A DNA stretch of 64,000 nt from Sorghum bicolor. Lineage: Eukaryota; Streptophyta; Magnoliopsida; Poales; Poaceae. The notes beneath the pieces were generated by a model that was not told the origin of the DNA, ran no database searches, and saw nothing but the letters and a program-made list of their open reading frames with translations. Shown here piece by piece: positions 56,455 to 64,000 of this stretch. The DNA is taken from NCBI RefSeq assembly GCF_000003195.3, contig NC_012870.2, positions 47,200,063 to 47,264,062 of the forward strand, in the 5' to 3' direction. Numbering within the stretch: the stretch's first letter is position 1; every line of letters starts with the position of its first letter. Made by a program: the position numbers and the translations under genes.

Positions 56455-56741
56455 TACGAGGCAGAGCGGGCTCGAGGGTCAGGCCGCCGCCCAAAACCCT
56501 TGGGGCGCCCACCCCTCCTCGGAGGCCATTCATCACCGCCTTTCTCCATTTACATCCTGAGACTTTCCTTATTGATAAAAATTAAATCTTTAGATTTTCT
56601 TCCCATCCTTTGTCATTTTACTTCCAAAAAAATACTTTTTCAGACCCTAATATAAGCAACCCATGCCCCTGGTCTCATCTCATCCCATCATAGCTCTTCT
56701 CTACTCTCGCTTAAGAGCTAGCAACGCTTTTTTACTCAGCA
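56455..56741 (+). promoter_or_regulatory. Putative internal promoter of element L
   Basis: GCGGGCTCGAGGGTCAGG, AGGCCGCCGCCC (56481-56492) and GGGCGCCCACCC (56503-56514) parallel the GC-box block of element C's LTR (CGGGCTCGGGGGCTGGG with paired GGGCGCCCGCCC). The sequence CCTAATATAAGCAACCC at about 56644-56660 may act as a TATA region. It sits just upstream of the third ORF at 56742, the same arrangement as C's internal promoter at 8560. Confidence 0.5.
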
Positions 56742-57179
56742 ATGGCTAAGAAGAATTTAGAGAAAAGAATGATCCCCTTTTGGATTGATCTCAACACCAT
56801 CTCTAGAGAAGACCCTGAGAGAAAAGCTCTCATTCCCATAGAGGAGCCTGTCCCGCTAGCCATCATACCACCGCAACCACGCTGCTATGGACAATCTTAT
56901 TTTGCTCAGCCCATTCTCACCAAGCCTCTCCTCTTAGAAGGAGCTTTATCGAAGGGCCCCATCGTTGCTTTGCCAGTAGGGACCAACATCCTACCACCAA
57001 AGTGCAACGAGAAGCTATTGGGAGTGAAGACCAACAAGAAGGGCGAGGTCGTCTGCGCCAAAAACACCACTAGTGAACGTACCTACTTTGAAGGGGTTGG
57101 CGCTCATTGGTCGAAGGTCAAGTTCATCCCCCCAAAGGAAGCTTTGAAGTCTGCCATGGCCACAGCTAAGATTCCGTAG
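56742..57179 (+). CDS. Element L third ORF, N-terminal part
   Basis: ATGGCTAAGAAGAATTTAG opens a 145-codon frame downstream of integrase and the putative internal promoter. The start is basic (MAKKNLEKRMIPFW), the middle Pro-rich (EEPVPLAIIPPQPRCYG) and the end basic/aromatic (TYFEGVGAHWSKVKFIPPKEA). A TAG at 57177 stops it, but the same frame stays open for another 24 or so codons (KHHKTMDDLEKELAEQ), so that stop may be a later mutation. Position suggests the extra or envelope-like ORF of Athila elements. I do not recognise a domain. Element M interrupts the region soon after. Confidence 0.55.
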   Translation: MAKKNLEKRMIPFWIDLNTISREDPERKALIPIEEPVPLAIIPPQPRCYGQSYFAQPILTKPLLLEGALSKGPIVALPVGTNILPPKCNEKLLGVKTNKKGEVVCAKNTTSERTYFEGVGAHWSKVKFIPPKEALKSAMATAKIP

Positions 57180-57376
57180 AAGCACCACAAGACGATGGAT
57201 GACTTGGAGAAGGAACTAGCTGAGCAACTGTTGGTACCTCTTATCTTATAATTATAAACATCATTTTAATAAATAAAATAAATAGATGGTAGGGCTTTGA
57301 ACTAACCTTTCCACAAGTTTTGTTGCAAATATCAATTTTAGGTATGACACGTGGAAAGGCGCAAAAGACACGGGAA

Positions 57377-57381
57377 AGCGC
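57377..57381. repeat. Probable target-site duplication AGCGC, left copy (element M)
   Basis: The five bases before M's left end. The partner copy lies beyond the window, so it cannot be confirmed. Confidence 0.5.
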
Positions 57382-59011
57382 TGTTGGGTATTCTTAACAT
57401 CATTACCAAAAGTAGACTAAGTTCTCTAAATCTTGTAACGGTGCCAAAAATGCCAAACCTATCCCTTACACCACTTAAGCCAAGTTGTCATCCCCAGCAT
57501 GATATAAGAGACGCGGTATTGAAATATGCAATTGATCTTCTAAATAAATAATGAATGGGATCTGCAAGCGCACAGATTAATACCGATGTAGCATTTTAAC
57601 CGAGAAGTATTCCAGGTATCGTTATTTATATTTTTACCACTGGGAAGGGATTAACAATCATCTCTATTGATTACAGAATAGAATATGAGATTGAGCATCT
57701 ATCATTGCATGTATAATTGAGAACATTATATCTAACTCTTCATACAGGGATAAGTGTCACATAAAAGATATATGAAATAATAATAGTGACAAAGATAATT
57801 AATCTGATCTAGCCACATAATAAATATGATAAGCACCTCAATTAGATACTCTAGAAAGTCATTAGCATGTATTAGAACGAACTACAAGAATATTCCCTAA
57901 GTTATTTTCAACTATATAGTCTAGCATATCATAGTTAGTGCAAGCATACTTAGCAATCATTGCGAGACAAGACTACGCCCATGCATAGTGATATTAGCAA
58001 GGAATATGAGAAACAAAGCAATCACTCCCCTGTAATAATGTTGCTCTGCCAGCCCAATACACGAGAGGGGGACTATATAAGAATCAATGAAGCTGTCACT
58101 ATCACGAACTACCCCACGATCTGGCATATTGGGTACAATCGCAGATAAATACGGTATAAGCACCACGCCTACACAATATCTATCATTTACCCATGGATCC
58201 GATGGATAAACGCTATACGATCCTAAGCATGTATATAGATCCAATCTAACTAAGCCAAGTACATAACTATGATAAACTAAGAACAATATAATCTTGAATA
58301 TAAGCAAGTAGAGCAAAGTCATAAGCAATATATTGAAGTAGAACAAAGTCATATTCATAATATTGAAGAACAAAGATAATTAGAAAGTAATTAGAAGCAC
58401 AATTAGAGAATTACCAAGAATCCTCCCGATATATCCAGAAACCAATTGAAGATTGACTCCTTCTAGTTCTAATCCTATGTAGCTATGCTAATCTAGATAT
58501 CTAATTGATGTGGTGGCTCTAATCTTGATCAGAGGCTTCTTCTCCCTTGAAGAACAATGAATTAGGGTTGAGAGGCTCTCTCCTCCAGGGCCAGGGGGTA
58601 TGGTTTTATAGTCCCTTCAAGTGAATATGGGTCGTTGGATCAAACCGACTTAGATTGTATGGTTTAGATTCATCCTTTAGGTCGGTGGAGATCTCCCGTG
58701 AAGCAGAGTCCTAATTGGACTCAAGGAGAGGGCGGGCGCCCTACCTCTGGCCCCGTTTCACCTCCGCTTCGGTCTCGTGGCTTCTGGAGTCTTCTAGATG
58801 TAAGATAATTGCGCGGCACGTTGATATCTCTATGTAATCCCGACGTGTGGGCCTTTCTTCCGTATTTCCTGATAACCCCCTGCAGAAATAGACAAACACC
58901 AAATCTCGTGGAATTCTGTCAGATAAAACCCTAAGTCTAGATGTTGATTTTATTTGGATCCTTTTCTTTATTTATTTGATAATTAAATTTGATACTTAAG
59001 GACCGTCAACA
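57382..59011 (-). repeat. Element M 3' LTR
   Basis: 1630 bp. Plus-strand view TGTTGGGTATTC to GACCGTCAACA, same family as J and A. One of the two GC boxes has been lost (single GGGCGGGCGCCC at about 58730). The embedded primer-site-like TGGCACCGTTAC is at about 57436-57447 (minus). Confidence 0.92.
57957..58373 (-). CDS. Small hydrophobic ORF within element M 3' LTR
   Basis: A 138-codon frame almost identical to that in J (two residue differences) and related to those in A and C. It has a hydrophobic N-terminus, then RGVVRDSDSFIDSYIV and AEQHYYRG. Coding status unproven. Confidence 0.3.
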   Translation of the reverse strand: MFFNIMNMTLFYFNILLMTLLYLLIFKIILFLVYHSYVLGLVRLDLYTCLGSYSVYPSDPWVNDRYCVGVVLIPYLSAIVPNMPDRGVVRDSDSFIDSYIVPLSCIGLAEQHYYRGVIALFLIFLANITMHGRSLVSQ

Positions 59012-61308
59012 AACTCCCCCAAGCTTACCTCTTGCTCGTCCCTGAGCAAGGATAGACTCAGCTATGGATCATAAGTTGTTGCAATATATATATATATATA
59101 TATATTTTAAAAAAAATTTGACGGTACTCATGCTTTCTAAATAAGATCTCATCTCTGAGTTAGAGTAAACTATGAAGACTTAAAACTTACTTACTTTACC
59201 TTCACCATGGGACTTGTAACTGTCACTTCTGTCTTGAGTAGTTAAAAGATAGAACAGTCTAGTCAACTGCCATGTCTCTTATTCTTGATCAGCTATAGCT
59301 CTGGGGTTTTTGCAGATTTTCAAATAAAACTCAGAGATTCCTTGTATGATTCTCTCAGATCTCTCTTTTGTGGTATTTCTGGATCCTTACCAAGACAGTG
59401 ATGGTATATGCCTTCTCTCAAGATATGTAGTATTTGTGGTGTAAAGCATAGTGACATTATCTTATCTCTCACCCTACTTCTAATAAGGCTTTAATATCTG
59501 GAGCTCATAGGTGGGAGATAAAGTATACATACTTACAAGACATGTATTGCATAGTCAAACCATGGATCCAAAGAAACAAATCAATAAGTTTAATCAAGAT
59601 GTGCATGTGTGGCAAATGAATTGTGTATGGTGATGATGGTGATAACAATGGTGGAAGTCTAATTCTACTTTTGCTCTTTTGAGGGGATACATACCTTCCT
59701 TGCTTTTTGAAATTTTATGAGGAGAATGAGATGCTCTTCTTTTTCTTTTCTCTCAGGTGGGTATCTTGTACCTCTAATTCTACTGTCGGACACTTGTCCA
59801 TTTTTACCTCTCGTCTCACTTTTTCTTTTCTTTCGAGGTTCCGAGCACTTGCTCCTTTTTATTTCCTTGTATATATATATATATATATTTTAGAGCACTC
59901 ATCTCTTGAGATAATATAGCAAGTGGTAGTAACAAGATAACTTGAGCATTTATTTCACAAGGGAAAAAAATATTTTTGGTTATTCTCTCCTGGATTAGGA
60001 GTAGAATATTTTTGGGTGATTCTAGAGATGGAATGGGTGGATATATGTGGATGGTACTTCTGGAGTAGAAGTAGCATATATGAGTGAACGTGCAAGTGAA
60101 ATCTTGATTTAACCACATGACAAGCTCCTAAGGGTCTACACAGCTTGACCACACACAATGCTCATAAACAGTAAATAGTAAATGTGTGGCTCAAAGTCTA
60201 GCAAGCATGGCTGTGGTAGGAATTTAAACTCTCATCATACAGGAACTCAACATGCAATATTTTAAAGATTTTCAAAGATAAAATTCTCCAGAATTCTAGC
60301 ATCTCTAGGAACAGATAAACAACAGCTCAACCTTCCCATATCGTATCCGTTAACAACTTAGACTTCAGATCAAGTTTTCATCCCACAAGTTTAGGTCTAG
60401 AGCAAGCTTTAAATTATAACAGTTATATCTAAACTTGAGAGAGAACTTAAAATGTGCAAATTAGGCAGAGCAACTATTCATCATATCCATGCTTGAGTTT
60501 TATTATTAAGATACAGATTAGCATAGCCACTTTATTTATTTATTAAACACACTAAGCAAAAGACATATATATATATAAGCATAAAATCTTTATTTGGTTT
60601 TTTATAGTTATGTATATTTATATTCTAATATAGTATAAGTATAAAGATAGATAGAAATACTTATCGAGATAAATGGGGGTGCTCTCCCCCAAGCTGAATT
60701 TTGACGTAATTTCTCTTGATGTAGCTAGCAGGTGGCAGAGGTGTATTTGAAAGTCAGCAGCATTCTGACAGCGATTAGAATGTCCTCCGTCTGCTAGTCT
60801 TCTTGATTCTTAAATTTTGTGGAGCTCAAATAGACAACAAAGCTTGTGGAAATGATTAAGTGTTAGCATAAATATCTAGCCTTTATCATGTTGAGACTCC
60901 TTAATAATTATTACTCCCTGTTTTTATATTTTTATTTTATAAAGCAGAAAAATATTTATTTTATTTTTATGCCACCACAGTGAATGTACTTATGGGTTTT
61001 ATGCCACTCGTATACTCACATGGGGCTTACTGTTTTTTCATATTTTTATTTTCTTTTTAAGATAGTACGAACATGATTAACTAAGTAAACTATTTGGAAT
61101 AATTGAAAGGGAAAGGATAACTACCAAGTTTACCTCTTGGCAAGGCGTTCGGTGTTTTTAAGTCCTCCGAACGGGACTCTCTATTTTTTCAATTGTCCTG
61201 AGGTTCGTTGGGTGGCGTAGTCGGTACTTCCAGCGGCGCCTCCTCTTCATGTATAGTTATCTTCATTTTCCATACCTGACTCGGTGCTTCAGTCTCCTCT
61301 GGATAATT
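59012..61308 (-). other. Element M non-coding 3' internal region
   Basis: The polypurine tract lies beside the LTR. (TA)n runs are at about 59087-59104 and 59873-59888. The GGACACTTGTCC hairpin is at 59788-59799. The polypurine-like hairpin is at 60674-60695 (TGGGGG and CCCCCA, six-base loop). No gene is seen. Confidence 0.75.
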
Positions 61309-63840
61309 CTATTTAAACTCTACGTCTTCTGACCTTACAACTTCTCCTTCATAGTCTGCCCATCCGTCCTTGATGATCTGCCTCCTCTGGTTGCGGTTGC
61401 GTCGTTTCCTGACCTGCTTAGATTCTTCAACGATATAGTTAGGGTCAGTAAAATAACGGCGTACCTTCTCTAAGGGGAAGTGCATATGGACTTCTCTGGT
61501 TCCAATGTAGATAATTGCTTTAACGGTGCTGAGGAACGGTCTTCCAAGGATGATGGGTGGATCATACTCGTCTTCTCCCATGTCAATAACTTGAAAGTCT
61601 GTGTAGACAAAGTGATCGTCTATTTTGACTGGGACATCAGTTACTATTCCTTTAACTTCTCGAAATGACTGATCTGCCATCTGGAGCTGAATGTATGTTG
61701 GTCTTAGGGGCATGGTTCCGAAAAAGAGCCGATAGGTGACTGCGGCCATTATGTTGACGCCCGATCCAGTGTCACAAGTCGTCTTGTAGAAGTTGTATCC
61801 ATTTATGGAGCAGTAGATGCTTGGCATTCCTGGGTTGTCCTTCTTGGTCAAAAGCGGTGACTTAAGTTGATGATCTTGGCCTCCATGAACTACAGTGACC
61901 ATCTTAGCTGTCTCGGTCCACACTTGCTTGTTCCTGTTCCTCCTGTTGGTCCTCTTCCTTGACTCACGTCTGGATTGATCTGGAATTTGTGTAGTCTTGT
62001 TCTTGAAGAAAAATGTTTCCTTCCTCCCTTTGACGTAGAAACTGATCTTGGCAGCACTAGCGTAGATGATAGCTCCCATGGTGTTCAAGAATGGCCTCCC
62101 TAAGATGATAGGTGCCCTCTCATCATTTCCGGTCTCTACCACTACGAAGTCGGCTAGAGCATATAAGGTACCAACTCGGACACAAAGGTTCTTAAATATT
62201 CCTTTTGGAAAAGTTATCGTCTGATCTGCAAACTGCAAACACATGGTTGTTTCTAATAAAGGATATGTAAAGAATTTTTCATAGAGTACCCTGGGTATAA
62301 TGTTGACACTAGAGCCAAAGTCGCAGAGTGCTTCTGGAACGTCCACCATGCCGATGGAGATCGGGATGACGGGGCGTCCTGGATCGCCTCTCTTGACCGG
62401 CAGAAGGTCAGTAGAGAATTCAGTGACGGGGTTACTCCAATTATTACCTGCATCAAACATGTCTACAAGATTTGCAGATTCTAATCCTTCCGGTTGTGAT
62501 GGTATACCGGGGTTAGTAACGGGAACAGCAGTAGCTATTTGATTTAACTGGGATTCAATCATTTTATTAAAGCTAATTTGATTCTTGATGGCAGTAGAAA
62601 AATTATCCATTCTATTATTTATATTTTCTAGCATTTTATCATTAGATGCCAATTTCTTAGATAGGTTATCCATTAGCTTTCCTTGATTAGACACTAACTC
62701 TCTCAAAGGTGGAAAATTATTATTATTGTTGTAAGAATTGTTACCTTGATAATTACCTGAGTAGTTAGGCCTCTGTTGATTCCAACCTTGATTTTGTTGA
62801 GGACGGTTGTAGTAGTAGTTGTTGTTGTTGTTGATGTAGTTCACATCCTCAAGCATCTCAGGGCAGTGATTGCCTGAGTGTCCAGTGTCTCCACACTCCT
62901 CACAAGTCATGTGAGAGTCGTAGATGTGCATAACTTCTTTCTTGTCTCCAGCTCTATCGTCGAGCTTCTTCATGAGCAGGTCTAGCTTTGCAGACAGCAT
63001 GTCTACCTCCTTCAGCTGATGCATACCTCCACCTCTCTTGCGTGTCTGGGTCCTCTCTTCATTCCAGCTTTGATTGGACGCCATCTTCTCCACAAGAGTT
63101 GTGGCTTGTGGTATAGTAAGTGATAAGAATGCTCCTCCAGCTGCAGCATCCATGGTCTCTCGGGCACTGTTGCCGAGCCCATGATAAAACGTCTGCATCA
63201 ATAACCAACTCTCCATTCCATGATGGGGACATTTTAGGATGTAGTCTTGGAAGCGCTCCCATGCTTCTGGAACAGATTCATCATTTTGTTGCTGAAAACT
63301 TGTAATCTTCCCATAGAGAGCATTGGTCTTGCCCATGGGAAAGAACTTAGCCAGGAAGTTTGTTGAGCAGAGTGCCCACGTAGTATTCTTCTCCTTTGTA
63401 GCGTAGAACCACTGCTTCGCATTTCCTAACAGTGAGAATGGGAAGAGGCGAAGTAGTATAGCATCTTTGGAAACTCCTGATATGGTGAATGTGTTGCAAA
63501 TCTCCAGGAAGTGTTGTAAATGAGCACTAGCATCTTCGTGTGCCTTCCCACAAAACTGGTTGGATTGCACTATGTTGATAAGTCCAGGCTTGAGCTCAAA
63601 GTTGCCGTCGATCTCTGCAGCAGGTCCAGTGCGGATGTTGTCCGTAGTGGGAGCTGAGAACTCGCGGATTGATTTGTTCGCCATGGCTTTGAACTCTGAA
63701 GACAAGTTCCGGTGATCTTCTTGATTGGATGAAGCTTCTTGCTGAAGTGTTGATGATCTCTTCTTGAGCTTGACTCTCGTCTTCTTGAATAATGCTTCGG
63801 GATTGTCAACAAAATTTCCTGGAAGATGTCTTCTATACAT
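61309..63840 (-). CDS. Element M gag-protease polyprotein with two protease-like domains
   Basis: An intact 843-codon frame. The first 60 or so residues are a basic leader. MANKSIREFSAP at about residue 53 matches gag starts in A and C and may be the real start. The gag domain covers about residues 75-270 (LLRLFPFSLLGNAKQWFY, LLMQTFYHGLG). A CCHC knuckle, CEECGDTGHSGNHC, lies at about 310-325. An Asn/Tyr/Gln-rich tract spans about 330-375 and a helical segment about 380-440. Two aspartic-protease-like units follow: CDFGSSVNIIP with IILGRPFLNT (about 500-590), and CDTGSGVNIMA with IILGRPFLST (about 685-780). Only the second has the canonical D-T-G. The tail is basic, then acidic. No polymerase follows, so the element is non-autonomous although its own protein is intact. 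Confidence 0.9.
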   Translation of the reverse strand: MYRRHLPGNFVDNPEALFKKTRVKLKKRSSTLQQEASSNQEDHRNLSSEFKAMANKSIREFSAPTTDNIRTGPAAEIDGNFELKPGLINIVQSNQFCGKAHEDASAHLQHFLEICNTFTISGVSKDAILLRLFPFSLLGNAKQWFYATKEKNTTWALCSTNFLAKFFPMGKTNALYGKITSFQQQNDESVPEAWERFQDYILKCPHHGMESWLLMQTFYHGLGNSARETMDAAAGGAFLSLTIPQATTLVEKMASNQSWNEERTQTRKRGGGMHQLKEVDMLSAKLDLLMKKLDDRAGDKKEVMHIYDSHMTCEECGDTGHSGNHCPEMLEDVNYINNNNNYYYNRPQQNQGWNQQRPNYSGNYQGNNSYNNNNNFPPLRELVSNQGKLMDNLSKKLASNDKMLENINNRMDNFSTAIKNQISFNKMIESQLNQIATAVPVTNPGIPSQPEGLESANLVDMFDAGNNWSNPVTEFSTDLLPVKRGDPGRPVIPISIGMVDVPEALCDFGSSVNIIPRVLYEKFFTYPLLETTMCLQFADQTITFPKGIFKNLCVRVGTLYALADFVVVETGNDERAPIILGRPFLNTMGAIIYASAAKISFYVKGRKETFFFKNKTTQIPDQSRRESRKRTNRRNRNKQVWTETAKMVTVVHGGQDHQLKSPLLTKKDNPGMPSIYCSINGYNFYKTTCDTGSGVNIMAAVTYRLFFGTMPLRPTYIQLQMADQSFREVKGIVTDVPVKIDDHFVYTDFQVIDMGEDEYDPPIILGRPFLSTVKAIIYIGTREVHMHFPLEKVRRYFTDPNYIVEESKQVRKRRNRNQRRQIIKDGWADYEGEVVRSEDVEFK

Positions 63841-63975
63841 ACATTCCCCTGCATAAGATAAAATAGAAAAATATCGGGGTAAAACTGTATGAGAGAATAG
63901 ATAAGCTCAATCATATTTGTGATGCGAATGATAACTCAAAATCCTTTATTCTATTCCTGATTATTAATCAACCTT

Positions 63976-63992
63976 CCCCGGCAACGGCGCCA
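63976..63992 (-). other. Primer binding site, element M
   Basis: The minus strand reads TGGCGCCGTTGCCGGGG, identical to element C's site. AGCATTTT precedes it, so the LTR should begin at the next base outside the window. Confidence 0.9.
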
Positions 63993-64000
63993 AAAATGCT

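Larger units (their letters stand above)
54326..57381 (+). mobile_element. Element L: Athila-like pol region, 5'-truncated
   Basis: It begins inside RT at the K/L junction and contains RNase H, integrase, a GC-rich promoter-like segment and a third ORF. It is cut at 57381 by element M. It is closest in this window to element H's pol, but on the opposite strand. It could belong to element G (same strand and lineage), which cannot be shown here. Confidence 0.8.
57382..64000 (-). mobile_element. Element M: Athila-like gag-protease element (A family), 5' LTR outside window
   Basis: Minus orientation. The 3' LTR is at 57382-59011, the polypurine tract at about 59012-59028, the non-coding 3' region to 61308, the intact gag-protease at 61309-63840, the leader to 63975 and the primer site at 63976-63992. 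By the eight-base spacing seen in element C the 5' LTR should start at 64001. No RT or integrase is present in the internal region. Confidence 0.92.

Noticed and set aside
54326..57381. L as the certain downstream half of element G
   Set aside because: Same strand and lineage, but the intervening H/K sequence and lack of an overlapping gene segment leave no direct evidence.

Overview
The window is a stack of nested transposable elements from a flowering-plant nuclear genome. It is most likely a grass, judging from the Athila-like and Tekay-like Ty3/gypsy families, the GC-rich LTR promoters, the CACTA transposase and the small GC-rich rearranged element. I see no ordinary host gene, no rRNA, no CRISPR array and nothing bacterial. 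Species-level assignment is not possible from the sequence alone.

Left block (1-25218). Element A (+, Athila-like gag-protease, decayed) runs from before base 1 to 4086 and resumes at 22922-25218. It is split by element B (-, 4087-22916; target duplication CCTCT). B is itself split inside its 3' LTR by element C (+, 4258-16849; target duplication CCAAC; LTRs differ by about 10 substitutions and one 5-base indel). C has gag-protease plus a third ORF but no reverse transcriptase or integrase. Its third ORF is interrupted by D (9225-12522), a rearranged insertion with two LTRs in opposite orientation and 553-bp inverted arms.

Middle block (25214-37689). Element E (-) is a Tekay/Del-type gag-protease element with two LTRs of about 4.1 kb. 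Its left LTR still carries primer-binding-site bases on its outer side and joins A's LTR through a shared ATACC. To its right lie an LTR scrap, a Ty1/copia integrase scrap and another LTR scrap (F).

Right block (37690-64000). Element G (+) has a 5' LTR and the start of gag. It is cut by H (-, 39224-51434), an Athila-like element with gag, protease, RT, RNase H and integrase remnants. H's reverse transcriptase is split by small element I (-, 44166-48360; target duplication GTAGC), which contains solo LTR J (45649-47302; target duplication CTAGC). K (51435-54325) is a CACTA transposase fragment, fused in frame to L (+, 54326-57381), an Athila-like RT tail, RNase H and integrase. M (-, 57382 to the window end) is a second member of A's family with an intact 843-codon gag-protease frame. 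The window ends, by analogy with C, exactly at M's 5' LTR boundary.

How the parts relate: A, C, E and M keep gag and protease but show no polymerase genes, while H and L carry the RT, RNase H and integrase remnants. This suggests gag-protease-only families that depended on pol-bearing relatives. Recurring non-coding modules tie the Athila-like elements together: a pair of GC boxes 21 bp apart, a polypurine-like hairpin after the coding region, and a double hairpin in the 3' region.
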